The notes: generated by a model from the letters alone, not told the origin. A stretch of DNA of 64,000 nt from UBA5216 sp043743335 (GCA_043743335.1 JAYTWR010000199.1:5445-69444), one strand, 5' to 3'; positions 1 through 9,071 are shown, counted from the stretch's first letter. Numbers and translations: made by a program.

Positions 1-1
1 T

Positions 2-1084
2 AGCGTAACGCAGGATATTCTTGCCGCGCTGCCGCGCGATATTCGTGACGCCGCGCTGAAAGCCGTGCCCGCAGCAACGGCGCGGCAGTGGAGCAGCAAC
101 AAGCATTACCCCGACGGCAGTATCGGCCAGTTGATGGAGCCCACGATCGCCGTGTTTCGCCCAGAGATGACGGTGGCGCAAACGGTCGCGGCGCTGCGCA
201 CCTTGGTTAAAACCACGCTCATCACCTATGGCTATGTGACGGGTCCTGACGGCAAACTCATCGGCATTGTCACCATGCGCGATTTGCTGTTCGCAGCGGA
301 CGATACGCCACTGGCCAAGGTGATGCTGACCGATATCTTTTCGTTGCGTCCCGATATGGAACTCGCCGAAGGCATGAAGCTGGTGCTGGGCCGCCATTAC
401 CCAGTTTACCCGGTGTGTGACGACGCCGGCGTGCTGGTGGGCCTGGTGCGCGGCCACGCCATGTTCGAAGAGCAGGCATTCGAAATCACGGCGCAGCCCG
501 GCACCATGGTGGGCGTGGAAAAAGAAGAGCGTCTCGCCACGCGCTGGCTGCAAAGCTTCAAGTTTCGCCATCCGTGGCTGCAACTGAATTTACTCACGGC
601 GTTTGCGGCGGGTGCAGTGGTCGGCATTTTTGAAGGCACGGTAGAAAAACTTGTCGTGCTGGCGGCGTTTTTGCCGGTGCTCGCCGGACAATCAGGCAAC
701 ACGGGTTGTCAGGCGCTGGCGGTCACGCTGCGCGGGCTAACGCTGGGTGAGTTAAAGCCCGGCAAAGAGCGCATGCTGGTGATGAAAGAAGCGCTGCTGG
801 GCTTGATGAACGGCGCGTCTACCGGCTTGATCGCCGGGCTAGGCATGTATGCCTACGCCACCATGCAAAAATCACCGCACGCGCTGATGCTGGCGGGCGT
901 GGTGTGGCTGGCGCTGGTGGGCGCGTGCGTGGTGAGCGGCATTTGCGGCGCGATGATTCCGCTGACGTTAAAGCGCTTTGGCGCGGACCCGGCCACCGCC
1001 TCCAGCATTTTTCTCACCACTGCAACGGACGTGGTGAGCATGGGCCTGCTGCTTGGTTTGGCGACGTTGCTGATTCGCGTCTGA
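2..1084 (+). CDS. mgtE: Magnesium transporter MgtE (5' end outside window)
   Basis: Inner-membrane Mg2+ channel/transporter. The frame is open from the left edge. The GTG at 65 is an internal codon, because in-frame residues before it (ending LPRDIRDAALKAVP) read like the end of the MgtE N domain. Next come two CBS domains (about 30-150 counted from that GTG) that sense intracellular Mg2+. The membrane domain follows, with about five helices and the family signature around PVLAGQSGNTGCQA, which lines the ion pore. The C-terminal helices end in LLIRV just before the TGA. The family is normally about 450 residues, so roughly the first 100 are missing here. Identification is firm; only the start is unseen. 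The next gene is convergent. Confidence 0.93.
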   Translation, partial: SVTQDILAALPRDIRDAALKAVPAATARQWSSNKHYPDGSIGQLMEPTIAVFRPEMTVAQTVAALRTLVKTTLITYGYVTGPDGKLIGIVTMRDLLFAADDTPLAKVMLTDIFSLRPDMELAEGMKLVLGRHYPVYPVCDDAGVLVGLVRGHAMFEEQAFEITAQPGTMVGVEKEERLATRWLQSFKFRHPWLQLNLLTAFAAGAVVGIFEGTVEKLVVLAAFLPVLAGQSGNTGCQALAVTLRGLTLGELKPGKERMLVMKEALLGLMNGASTGLIAGLGMYAYATMQKSPHALMLAGVVWLALVGACVVSGICGAMIPLTLKRFGADPATASSIFLTTATDVVSMGLLLGLATLLIRV

Positions 1085-1096
1085 TCGCGAACCGCG

Positions 1097-1130
1097 AAAC
1101 AAAACGGCCGCGAAGATTTCTTCGCGGCCG
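1097..1130 (-). terminator. Hairpin terminator between convergent mgtE and aminotransferase
   Basis: Two 12-base arms (1105-1116 and 1119-1130, CGGCCGCGAAGA and its exact complement) form a very stable stem. Read on the minus strand it is followed by TTTTGTTT (plus-strand 1104-1097), a Rho-independent terminator for the minus-strand gene ending at 1155. On the plus strand the downstream tract is poor in T, so termination of mgtE there is less certain. Confidence 0.75.
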
Positions 1131-1154
1131 CTTAGCAAAAAACGTCTGTAATCG

Positions 1155-2696
1155 TTACGCTGCTTTAGCCGTCTTGCGTTTTTTCGCAGCGGCTTCAGTG
1201 GTGTGCATCGAAGCGTATGCGGCATGGGCCGCCGATTCCGCATCGCCCACGTGCACGGCGTAACCCATGTCTTCGAGCACGGAACCCAGCGCCGAGAGGC
1301 ACAGCATGACGTTATCCGGGCGGCACGAATAGCCCATCAAACCAAAGCGCCAGATTTTGCCGGCTAGGGGGCCCAAGCCCGCGCCGATTTCGAGGCCGAA
1401 TTCGTTGAGCAAACGCTTGCGCACTTCGGCTTCGTTCACACCCGGCGCGCAGTACACGGCGTTCATTTCCGGCACTTGGTATTTCGGGTCCACGAGGAAT
1501 TTGAGACCCATCGCTTCGAGGCCAGCCTTCAACGCGATGTGATGGCGCTTGTGACGCGCCCAGCAATTTTCGAGGCCTTCTTCGCGGATCAGCAGCAGCG
1601 CTTCGTGCAGGCCAAACAGTGAATTGGTCGGCGCAGTGTGGTGATAGGTGCGGGTGGTGGCGCCCCAATAGCCGAGCAGCAGATTCATGTCCATGAACCA
1701 GCTATGAATCTTATCTTTGCGGCCTTTGACGAAATCCACCACACGTTCGCTGATCGACACCGGCGACAGGCCCGGCGTGCATGACAGGCATTTTTGGCTA
1801 GCGGAATACACCGCGTCAAATTTCCAATCGTCCACGCGCACTTCAACACCGCCGAGCGAAGTGACCGCATCAACGATGGTCAGTGCATTGTGCTTGTGCG
1901 CAATTTCAACCAGCGTTTTCGCGTCCGACAGCACGCCGGTGGAAGTCTCGGCATGCACAAACGCCACTAGGCGCGCATCGGGATTAGCCTTCAACGCGTC
2001 TTCAAGTTTTTGCGGATCAACCGGCTCACCCCAGTTGTTTTCGACCACAATCGGCGTCGCGCCGCAACGCTCAACGTTCTCGATCATGCGGCCGCCAAAC
2101 ACGCCGTTGCGGCACACAATGACTTTGTCGCCGGGCGCGACCATGTTCACAAAACAAAACTCCATGCCCACCGAGCCGGGGCCGGAAATCGGAAACGTCA
2201 GCGGATTTTTGGTTTGATAGGTGTAACGCAGCAGCGCTTTCAGCTCTTCCATCATGTCCACAAACACCGGGTCGAGATAGCCGATGGCGGGCTGGCTCAT
2301 GGTGGTGAGCACGCGCGGGTGAATTTCCGTCGGGCCGGGGCCGAGCAACGTGCGCTGCGGCGGGTGAAAAGAACTGATGCGTTTGGAAGGTGCGTATTCG
2401 TTGCTCATGGTGTCGCTCCCAGAGGAAGATATGTAAAGATTTTCGCCGTCCGGACGCGATTTCAGTCGGATCGGTTTGCGTGCAGTTGCGTCGTTCAAAA
2501 TGTCAGTGGCGGTGATGTCGCCGCCAGTGACCTGTTCAACTTCCATCGCCCAACGCGCGGGCACATAACCGGATTTCACCCAGTTGTTGACCACCGCGCG
2601 GTCCAGGCTAAAGCGGCGCGCGACCTCGGCTTGGCTACCGAACAGTTGAACCAAGCGTTCAGCGCAGTTAGGTGGGGTTGACGGTATTGATTCCAT
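1155..2696 (-). CDS. Class V aminotransferase (serine/alanine-glyoxylate type) with in-frame N-terminal HTH segment
   Basis: PLP-dependent transaminase of the alanine-glyoxylate/serine-glyoxylate/serine-pyruvate family. The catalytic part begins near residue 97 (MSNEYAPSKR) with the family start LGPGPTEIHPRV. The lysine that binds PLP is in SASQKCLSCTPG, and GLEIGAGLGPLAGKIWRFGLMG is typical of the C-terminal domain. The first 96 codons are in the same frame and encode a Cro/YdaS-like helix-turn-helix (LFGSQAEVARRFSLDRAVVNNWVKSG). This gives a 513-residue fusion where the family is usually about 400. A strong ribosome site just before codon 97 (ATG at 2408) could also give a separate 417-residue enzyme. 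The Ala/Lys-rich C-terminal tail is not catalytic. Aminotransferase function is certain to family; the exact substrate is not. Whether the HTH part is translated is open. Confidence 0.88.
   Translation of the reverse strand: MESIPSTPPNCAERLVQLFGSQAEVARRFSLDRAVVNNWVKSGYVPARWAMEVEQVTGGDITATDILNDATARKPIRLKSRPDGENLYISSSGSDTMSNEYAPSKRISSFHPPQRTLLGPGPTEIHPRVLTTMSQPAIGYLDPVFVDMMEELKALLRYTYQTKNPLTFPISGPGSVGMEFCFVNMVAPGDKVIVCRNGVFGGRMIENVERCGATPIVVENNWGEPVDPQKLEDALKANPDARLVAFVHAETSTGVLSDAKTLVEIAHKHNALTIVDAVTSLGGVEVRVDDWKFDAVYSASQKCLSCTPGLSPVSISERVVDFVKGRKDKIHSWFMDMNLLLGYWGATTRTYHHTAPTNSLFGLHEALLLIREEGLENCWARHKRHHIALKAGLEAMGLKFLVDPKYQVPEMNAVYCAPGVNEAEVRKRLLNEFGLEIGAGLGPLAGKIWRFGLMGYSCRPDNVMLCLSALGSVLEDMGYAVHVGDAESAAHAAYASMHTTEAAAKKRKTAKAA
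2416..2420 (-). promoter_or_regulatory. Internal ribosome binding site for the aminotransferase domain
   Basis: GGGAG on the minus strand lies 7 bases before the ATG at 2408-2406. That ATG is exactly where homology to stand-alone aminotransferases begins. The upstream ATG at 2696 has no comparable site. This supports an independent 417-residue product inside the longer HTH-containing frame. Confidence 0.65.
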
Positions 2697-2733
2697 GGAC
2701 GCAAGGATAACATGGCAAAATTATTTTGACAAC

Positions 2734-2762
2734 TTGACATTACAAAATGGCGTAAATATATA
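2734..2762 (+). promoter_or_regulatory. Sigma-70 type promoter for Bug gene at 2881
   Basis: TTGACA (2734-2739), a 17-base spacer, then TATATA (2757-2762). This is a near-consensus promoter pointing at the Bug receptor gene, with a leader of about 110 bases. It lies in the divergent gap shared with the HTH-aminotransferase gene, so the HTH part could bind here; no operator is demonstrated. Confidence 0.7.
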
Positions 2763-2880
2763 ACCACATGATTTTGTTATGTTATTTATTAACAACCCAT
2801 CTGACACTCACCTATCAACAGCCCTTTTTCAAGAACGAAAGCCGTGGTAACGTCGCGCCACACTCACGTTGGAGCATTTA

Positions 2881-3891
2881 ATGAAACGCCATTTATTCGC
2901 TGGAGCGACGCGGATTGCAGCGTCGAGCCTGCTGTTGTCGGGGCTGATTTCGCCGTTAGCCGGTGCTGCCACGTCCGCTGCCGCCGCCACTGGCAACTAC
3001 CCGAACAAACCGATCCGCCTGATTGTGCCGTTTCCCCCCGGCGGCGGCACCGATCTGGTGTCGCGCATTTTGCAACCGGCCGTGACCCATGCGTTGGGCC
3101 AGCAACTCTTAATCGACAATCGCGGCGGTGCGCAAGGCACCAGCGGCACCGCCATCGGCGCGAAGGCCAACCCGGACGGCTACACCCTCATCGTGGCCGA
3201 AATCGGCGCAACGGCGGTGGCACCGTGGATGTACGATCAGGTGCCGTTTGATGTGGCGCGCGATTTTGCGCCGATCACGCAACTGATCGAGCAGCCGTAT
3301 ATTGTTTCCGTGCACCCCAGCGTGCAAGCCAAAACGCTGGCGGATTTCATCAAGCTCGCGCAAGCCAAACCCAACAGCTTTAACTTCGGCTCCGGCAATG
3401 TGACTTCGCATCTGGCGCAGGAAGTGTTTTACCAAACCGCGAAAATCAAAATCACCCACATCCCGTATCGCGGCAGCGGCCCGGCGATGACGGCCGCGCT
3501 TGCCGGCGAGGTGCAAACGTTATTCTCCGGCCCCGGCGCGGCGATCCCGCAAATCCGCGCTGGCAAAATCCGCGCGCTGGCCGTCACCACCGGCAAACGC
3601 ACGCGTGAACTGCCCGAACTGCCAACACTTGATGAGTCTGGCTTCAAGGGTTTTGCCATCAGTGGCTGGTACGGTTTGATGGCGCCCGCGCGCACCCCGC
3701 CCGCCATCATCACGCACCTGAATACCGTGTTCACCAAGATACTCACCGGCAGCGATGCCGCCAAACAATTGAGTGACCGTGGCTACGATCCGTCGCCGAT
3801 GGCGCCGGATGATTTCGGCAAGTTCATGCTGGCCGAGTACCAGCGCTGGGGTAAAGCCGTGAAGGCCGCGGGCGTTAAGGCGACGGATTAA
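2881..3891 (+). CDS. Bug/TctC family periplasmic substrate-binding protein
   Basis: Extracytoplasmic receptor of tripartite tricarboxylate transporters. It has an N-terminal signal peptide (MKRHLFAGATR, then a hydrophobic stretch ending near AGA-ATS). The Bug ligand loop follows (NYPNKPIRLIVPFPPGGGTDLVSR), with the middle motif ITHIPYRGSGPAMTAALAGEV and the family end QRWGKAVKAAGVKATD. Length, 336 residues, is normal. The ATG at 2881 was chosen because TTGGAG at 2869 is its ribosome site, not a start. No tctA/tctB membrane genes are near, which is common for Bug genes. The neighbouring ornithine cyclodeaminase-like gene suggests an amino-acid-derived ligand, but this is inference. Confidence 0.9.
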   Translation: MKRHLFAGATRIAASSLLLSGLISPLAGAATSAAAATGNYPNKPIRLIVPFPPGGGTDLVSRILQPAVTHALGQQLLIDNRGGAQGTSGTAIGAKANPDGYTLIVAEIGATAVAPWMYDQVPFDVARDFAPITQLIEQPYIVSVHPSVQAKTLADFIKLAQAKPNSFNFGSGNVTSHLAQEVFYQTAKIKITHIPYRGSGPAMTAALAGEVQTLFSGPGAAIPQIRAGKIRALAVTTGKRTRELPELPTLDESGFKGFAISGWYGLMAPARTPPAIITHLNTVFTKILTGSDAAKQLSDRGYDPSPMAPDDFGKFMLAEYQRWGKAVKAAGVKATD

Positions 3892-4985
3892 TTGCGTATA
3901 TCCTGCAAAAACCACTCGGTCGGCAGTTCATGGCCGAGCTTGGCGGCCTTGGCTTTTTGATACACCAGCCCGCCCACGGATGAAAACTGCACGCCCCAAT
4001 TGCCAATCGTGCGGTAGTGGGTAATTTGGTCGGGGCTGGTGCGGCCCGGCGCTTTGCCGGAAATCACATCCGTATACACCGGCCACTGGCCGAGCTTGAG
4101 GTTTTTGGTGGCGCGCGGCAGGCGTTTTTGCTGCGCCTCCGTGCCCATGACATACGCGCCCAAACTGCCGCCTATGCCTTTGCGGAACATATCGCTTTCC
4201 GGCAGCGGCAAACCTTCTTTGCCCTGCTGCACTTTCACCTCAAAACGCGCAGCTACCTCGGCTGAAATTTCATGCGGGCCAAGGTTGACCACGTGCATGC
4301 CGGGTTCGAGCCACGAGGCGTCGACGGTGGGTGTGATGCTGTCTGTGCAAGTGGACAGAATATCCACGCCGCGCACCGCCTCGCGTACCGTATCGACCGG
4401 TACGACTTCAAGGTCGAGCGCCTTCGACATTTCGGCCGCGTATCGGTTGCGATTGTCCGGGTTGCGGCTGAACACCTTGACCTTCTTCAGCTTGCACACT
4501 ACGGCGTAGGCTTCGAGAAACGTGCGCGCCATACCACCGGAACCGATCATACCCACGGTGCTTGCGTCCTCGCGCGCCAACAGCCGCGTGCCGATGCCCG
4601 CAGCACCCCCAACGCGCATATGCTGCATGTTGCCGTCGTTCATGATCGCCAGCGGCTCGCCGTTGCGCGAACTATACAGAATCACCAGCCCACAAAATGT
4701 GCCCGGCTGCACGCAATATTTGTTCTCCGACACGGAGCCATCTGCGCCTACCGGCCAGTGCACAATGTCTGACTTGAGGCGCACCGCGTAATAGCCGCCG
4801 CTGGCCCCCTCGACCGTGCCAAAGCGGTAATAGCCGTCTTCGCGCTCGCACGGCACATAGGTGTCAATGCGCGGACGAAAAATCGCCTCGCCCTTGAGCA
4901 GCCCACGGAAAGCCGCTTCCTGCACCTCGATGCACTCGCGCATGTTGAGGATTTGGGCGACTACGTCGTTGTTGATCATCAACAT
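3888..4985 (-). CDS. Ornithine cyclodeaminase/mu-crystallin family protein
   Basis: NAD(P)-dependent enzyme of the ornithine cyclodeaminase, ketimine reductase and alanine dehydrogenase superfamily. It has a dinucleotide-binding turn in VGMIGSGGMARTFLEAYAV and the catalytic-domain segments YYAVRLKSD and NDGNMQHMRVGGAAGIGTRLLA, where the family arginine/lysine residues sit. At 365 residues it is slightly longer than classical cyclodeaminases (about 330-350). It is convergent with the Bug gene and overlaps its 3' end by 4 bases. No clear ribosome site precedes 4985; an ATG two codons later (4979) is an alternative. Family is certain; which imino acid or amino acid it acts on cannot be read from sequence. 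Confidence 0.85.
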   Translation of the reverse strand: MLMINNDVVAQILNMRECIEVQEAAFRGLLKGEAIFRPRIDTYVPCEREDGYYRFGTVEGASGGYYAVRLKSDIVHWPVGADGSVSENKYCVQPGTFCGLVILYSSRNGEPLAIMNDGNMQHMRVGGAAGIGTRLLAREDASTVGMIGSGGMARTFLEAYAVVCKLKKVKVFSRNPDNRNRYAAEMSKALDLEVVPVDTVREAVRGVDILSTCTDSITPTVDASWLEPGMHVVNLGPHEISAEVAARFEVKVQQGKEGLPLPESDMFRKGIGGSLGAYVMGTEAQQKRLPRATKNLKLGQWPVYTDVISGKAPGRTSPDQITHYRTIGNWGVQFSSVGGLVYQKAKAAKLGHELPTEWFLQDIRN

Positions 4986-5196
4986 GAGAAATGCTTAGCG
5001 TAAGCGCTTGATTTTGTATTCAACTTTGCCATTGCCATGAGCTTAATACCAGTGGGTTTCTGCATTGACGAGGCTGCTGGGTTCCAGACGCGCGCGCCCA
5101 AAACCCTTCGCGATGGTTTCAACATTCAGCAACGACGGAGCAACGCTAATCCTAGCGCTATCCTATGAAATTGTCGTTACCGACGCAACGTCGGCG

Positions 5197-7761
5197 TCAG
5201 GCTGCCTTGCGCGCCCTGGGCGCTTTCTTGGCGGCTGGCGCGGGCTTTTTCGCTTTCGCCGCTGTCGCTGTCTTGCCCCCCGCCTTAGCCTCACGCGGCG
5301 CAAACTCAAACGACACCTTGCCCTCCGCCCCGCGCGCCAAAAACGCTGAGAAAGGACGCCCCTTCTTGCTGATAAATTTATGCAGCAAATCCGTCTTGCC
5401 TTCTTTCAAAAGCTTTACCACCTGCTCCGGCTCTATATTGCGCTGAAGAATGATTTTGCCGGTGCGGAAATCGCAGGTGCGCGGCTGTGCAGCGGATTTT
5501 TCGCACACATAAGCCATGCCATGGTCGTAGACCTGACTGCCGCACTTGGGGCACGTGCCCATGGGTTCTTTTCCACTGAAATCGACGGGCTCGGCGTTTT
5601 CGCCGCCGCCTTGGCCGAAATCAAATTCAAACTTGAACTCATCGGTGAGCTTGATGACGGCGGCGAACGGGCGCCCCAAGCGGCTGCGGAAACCCTGTAG
5701 CGGGCCGATGCTCTTTTTGACAAAAAGTTCGTCGATTTCCGCCGGTTCAAACTGCCGCCCGGCGAGGATGCGCCACAGCGAAAACTCACATTTGTCGCAC
5801 TGGAATTTTTTGTAATTTTCTTTCACGGTGCCACCACACGACGGGCACTTGCCCTGCAACGTGGCGTAATCGCCGGGCACGGTTTCACTTTCGTGCGCCT
5901 TGGCGCGCTCGACGATGTGGCGAGTCATTTTGGCGATTTCCTTCATGAAGGTATCGCGCTTTAACTTGCCTTGCTCCATTTCCTTTAACTTGAATTCCCA
6001 CTCGCCGGTCATTTCGGGCGATGCCAACTCAGGAATTTCCAACCCGCGCAACAGCGTGATCAGTGAAAACGCTTTAGGCATGGCTTGTAGTTCGCGCCCA
6101 TTGCGGATGACGTATTCTTCAGCAAGCAGCTTTTCGATAATGACCGCGCGCGTGGCTGGCGTGCCGAGGCCGCGTTCTTTCATGGCGTCGCGCAGTTCTT
6201 CGTCTTCCACCAGTTTGCCCGCACCTTCCATTGCCGAAAGCAGCGTGGCTTCGTTAAAGCGCGCGGGCGGCTTGGTTTGCGTGGCGAGCACGGTGATGTC
6301 TTCGGTTTTGGCCTTCTCGCCTTTTTTCACCGCCACCAGATTGGGCGAGTCGCCGTCTTCCGCAGCGGCTTTGCCGTGCACTTCCAGCCAGCCGGCGTTG
6401 ACCAGCACTTTGCCTTCGCTTTTGAAGGCCTCTTTTTCGACGCGCGTGATGCGCGTGGTCACCAAATATTCCGCGCTCGGATAAAACACCGCGAGGAACT
6501 GGCGCACCACCAAGTCGTACAATTTTTGCTCAACTTCGTTGAGCGCCTTGGGTGCCTGCGGGGTCGGGATAATCGCAAAGTGGTCTGAAATTTTTGCGTT
6601 ATTAAAAATGCGCTTGTTGGGCTTGACCCAACCTTGCTTTAAAATCTTTTTCGCCAAGGGTGCGTACGGCGTGCCCGACATTTCTTCGAGCGTGGTTTTT
6701 ACCGTATCCAGATAATCTTCCGGCAGTGCGCGAGCATCCGTCCGCGGGTAGGTTAGTACTTTGTGTTTTTCGTACAGCGACTGCGCAATGGACAGCGTGG
6801 TGCGTGCACTGAATCCAAACCGTCCGTTGGCAGCGCGCTGCAAGCTCGTCAAATCAAACAACAACGGCGAAGCTTGCGTGGTGGGTTTGCTTTCTTCTTC
6901 AATCTCGCCGGGCTTGCCTTCACATTTGACCTTGATCGCCTCGGCGCGTTTGGCGTCCCAGAGGCGCTCGGCACGCAGGTCAGCTTCGGGCTCGCCTGCT
7001 TTGGCGTCGTCCTTCGGGTCTTTCTTTGCCTTGGCGAATTTCTCGTCGATCCAGCGGCCTGCGTATTGGCCTTCGGTAACGCCAAATGTGCCGTGTACTT
7101 CCCAATAATCTTTCGGCACGAAGCGTTTGATTTTCTCTTCGCGCTCAACCAAGATCGCCAGCGTCGGCGTTTGCACGCGGCCCACGGGCGTTTTGTGAAA
7201 GCCGCCGCTCTTTGAGTTAAACGCGGTCATCGCGCGCGTGCCATTGATACCCACCAGCCAGTCGGATTCCGACCGGCAAATCGCGGCATCGGCCAGCGGA
7301 CGCATTTCTTCGTCAGTGCGCAGGTGCTTGAAGCCTTCCTTGATTGAGCCGGCGGTCATGGATTGCAACCACAGCCGCTTGACCGGTTTTTTGCTACCGG
7401 CGTGGCTGGCGATGTAGCGGAAAATCAGCTCGCCTTCGCGCCCGGCGTCGCAGGCGTTGATGACGCCGGTGACATCTTTGCGCTTTAATAATTTGGTCAG
7501 CAGCTTCAGGCGCGGTTCGGATTTCTCGATCGGCAGCAGATCAAAATGCGGCGGAATCACCGGCAGGTTGGCAAACGACCATTTGCCGCGTTTGACCTCG
7601 AATTCGTCCGGCACGGCAATTTGCACCAAGTGGCCGACGGCCGAGGACAACACAAAATCGTCACTTTCAAAGTAATCATCATGGCGCTTAAAGCCACCCA
7701 GCACGCGCGCAATATCGCCGGCAACTGAGGGCTTCTCAGCGATAATTAGTTGTTTTGACAT
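5197..7761 (-). CDS. topB: DNA topoisomerase III
   Basis: Type IA topoisomerase that passes single strands to relax and decatenate DNA. It starts with a Toprim domain (IIAEKPSVA with acidic E9, and DAGREGE at about 105-111). The catalytic tyrosine is Y338 in TYPRTDARAL. After the four-domain core come two zinc-binding modules (CPSCGGTVKENYKKFQCDKC and CPKCGSQ...CEKSAAQPRTC). The tail is rich in Ala and Lys (AKAKKPAPAAKKAPRARKAA), probably for DNA contact, which makes the protein 854 residues. In related betaproteobacteria this gene follows dprA, as here. The 179-base gap to dprA contains hairpins and the AT-rich border repeat but no smg (DUF494) gene. Confidence 0.95.
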   Translation of the reverse strand: MSKQLIIAEKPSVAGDIARVLGGFKRHDDYFESDDFVLSSAVGHLVQIAVPDEFEVKRGKWSFANLPVIPPHFDLLPIEKSEPRLKLLTKLLKRKDVTGVINACDAGREGELIFRYIASHAGSKKPVKRLWLQSMTAGSIKEGFKHLRTDEEMRPLADAAICRSESDWLVGINGTRAMTAFNSKSGGFHKTPVGRVQTPTLAILVEREEKIKRFVPKDYWEVHGTFGVTEGQYAGRWIDEKFAKAKKDPKDDAKAGEPEADLRAERLWDAKRAEAIKVKCEGKPGEIEEESKPTTQASPLLFDLTSLQRAANGRFGFSARTTLSIAQSLYEKHKVLTYPRTDARALPEDYLDTVKTTLEEMSGTPYAPLAKKILKQGWVKPNKRIFNNAKISDHFAIIPTPQAPKALNEVEQKLYDLVVRQFLAVFYPSAEYLVTTRITRVEKEAFKSEGKVLVNAGWLEVHGKAAAEDGDSPNLVAVKKGEKAKTEDITVLATQTKPPARFNEATLLSAMEGAGKLVEDEELRDAMKERGLGTPATRAVIIEKLLAEEYVIRNGRELQAMPKAFSLITLLRGLEIPELASPEMTGEWEFKLKEMEQGKLKRDTFMKEIAKMTRHIVERAKAHESETVPGDYATLQGKCPSCGGTVKENYKKFQCDKCEFSLWRILAGRQFEPAEIDELFVKKSIGPLQGFRSRLGRPFAAVIKLTDEFKFEFDFGQGGGENAEPVDFSGKEPMGTCPKCGSQVYDHGMAYVCEKSAAQPRTCDFRTGKIILQRNIEPEQVVKLLKEGKTDLLHKFISKKGRPFSAFLARGAEGKVSFEFAPREAKAGGKTATAAKAKKPAPAAKKAPRARKAA

Positions 7762-7789
7762 GGTTTTTTGGGGGCGCCCATACTGTAAG

Positions 7790-7827
7790 CCGCGAAAATT
7801 CGCGGAAGGTCACCGCACGGTGCGGTG
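7790..7827. other. Two adjacent perfect hairpins upstream of topB
   Basis: CCGCGAA-AA-TTCGCGG (7790-7805) and CACCGCA-CGG-TGCGGTG (7811-7827) are two 7-base-pair stems 5 bases apart. They lie in the topB leader on the minus strand, without a long T tract after either. They could be a weak terminator of dprA transcripts, an mRNA-stability element or protein-binding palindromes. No known riboswitch class was recognised. Confidence 0.45.
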
Positions 7828-7925
7828 TAAAAAGAGGCGCAGATAATAAGAACAAAGCGGGCGCTAACGCAAGCAACCCTGTCACAGTCAGGCGCATTCC
7901 GCTTGCCCGGCATGTAAAAAAACTC

Positions 7926-7943
7926 AATAAAAACAATTAGTTA
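7926..7943 (-). repeat. AT-rich gene-border repeat, copy 1
   Basis: Minus-strand TAACTAATTGTTTTTATT, 17 of 18 positions equal to the consensus TAACTAATTGATTTTATT. Its first TAA is the stop codon of dprA. It is followed by GAGTTTTTTT towards topB. Confidence 0.75.
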
Positions 7944-9014
7944 TTGAATCCTTTGCCACAGACCGCCCGGCAGGCCGGCGACGGCCCCTTCCAGCTCTAA
8001 CTCGGTCAAACTGGCGCTGACTTCATGCACCGGCAGGCCGGCGCGGCCCGCGAGGGTGTCGATATCGCAGGGGTCGAACGCCATATGCGCCAGCAGCGGG
8101 TTGCTGCTGCTAACGGCCTTGGTTGCCCCGCCAGCGGGTACCGGCAGGCGCAGCTCGCTCAGGATGTCCGCCGCGTCGTCCACCAGCTTGGCACCCTGTT
8201 TAATCAGCACGTGGCAGCCCTTAGACAGGGTGGAGTGAATCGAGCCGGGTATGGCGAAAACGTCTTTGCCCAACTCGTTGCTCAGGCGCGCGGTAATCAG
8301 TGAACCGCTCGACAGCGCGGCTTCGACCACCAAACAGCCGCGCGTCATGCCGCTAATCAGCCGGTTGCGACGCGGAAAGTTGGCCGCCAGCGGCGGCGTG
8401 CCCAACGCGAATTCAGAAATAATAAGGCCCTTGTCGGCAATGGCATGCGCGAGATCACGATTGCGTGCGGGATAGACCTTGTCGAGCCCGGTGCCGACGA
8501 TGGCAATGGTCGAAGACAACCCGGCCAGCCCGCCGCGATGTGCGGCAGCGTCAATGCCCAGCGCCATGCCGCTGACGACGCATAGCCCCGCGTTACTCAA
8601 GGCGGTGGCAAAGGCCTCTGCCGTGAGTTTGCCCTGCGCGGTGGCGTTGCGGCTGCCGACCACGGCTATTGCTGGGTGATTCAGCAGTTCAAGCCGGCCT
8701 TTGGCGTAAATGAGGGGTGGGGGATCGGGCGTTTGCAGTAGCGCCTGCGGGTATTGCGCATCCGCCAAAGTGACGACATGGTTGTTGCTGTCGGCCAGCC
8801 AAGTTTCGACGGTGGATAACTCGCCGTGTAGCGTGCCGTCGAGTAGGGCATCGGCGATTTTCCCGCTAACCACTGCGGTGAGCGCCGTGCGACTGGCTCC
8901 CAGCACTTGTTCCGGGCCGCCAAAGGCCAACAGCAGTTTGCGAAACGCTTCGCCGCCCAAGCCCGCCGTCAGTGACAGGCGCAGCCAAGCCGATAAATCA
9001 GGGGCAAGCGGCAT
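7941..9014 (-). CDS. dprA: DNA-processing protein DprA/Smf
   Basis: Loads RecA on incoming single-stranded DNA during natural transformation. The Rossmann-fold core has the family motifs IAVVGSRNATAQG, VVSGMALGIDAAAHRGGL, VGTGLDKVYPARN, SEFALGTPPLAANFPRRNRLISG and VVEAALSSGSLITARLSNELGKDVFAIPGS. An N-terminal helix-hairpin-like segment precedes it. The C-terminal winged-helix DML1-like region (residues about 300-357) follows. Its 357 residues are normal. It is co-oriented with the LysM gene 57 bases upstream, an arrangement known from betaproteobacteria. The stop codon lies in an AT-rich border repeat. Confidence 0.95.
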   Translation of the reverse strand: MPLAPDLSAWLRLSLTAGLGGEAFRKLLLAFGGPEQVLGASRTALTAVVSGKIADALLDGTLHGELSTVETWLADSNNHVVTLADAQYPQALLQTPDPPPLIYAKGRLELLNHPAIAVVGSRNATAQGKLTAEAFATALSNAGLCVVSGMALGIDAAAHRGGLAGLSSTIAIVGTGLDKVYPARNRDLAHAIADKGLIISEFALGTPPLAANFPRRNRLISGMTRGCLVVEAALSSGSLITARLSNELGKDVFAIPGSIHSTLSKGCHVLIKQGAKLVDDAADILSELRLPVPAGGATKAVSSSNPLLAHMAFDPCDIDTLAGRAGLPVHEVSASLTELELEGAVAGLPGGLWQRIQ

Positions 9015-9071
9015 GGGATACCCCGCACCGACCGGACGCAGGACGCCAAGCCGGCAAAATGCCTAGAAAAA

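Noticed and set aside
4986..5196. Possible gene or attachment site in the 211-base gap before topB
   Set aside because: No small frame with a ribosome site, only short palindromes (GCTTA-GCG-TAAGC near 4993) and a poor copy of the AT-rich repeat; nothing supportable.
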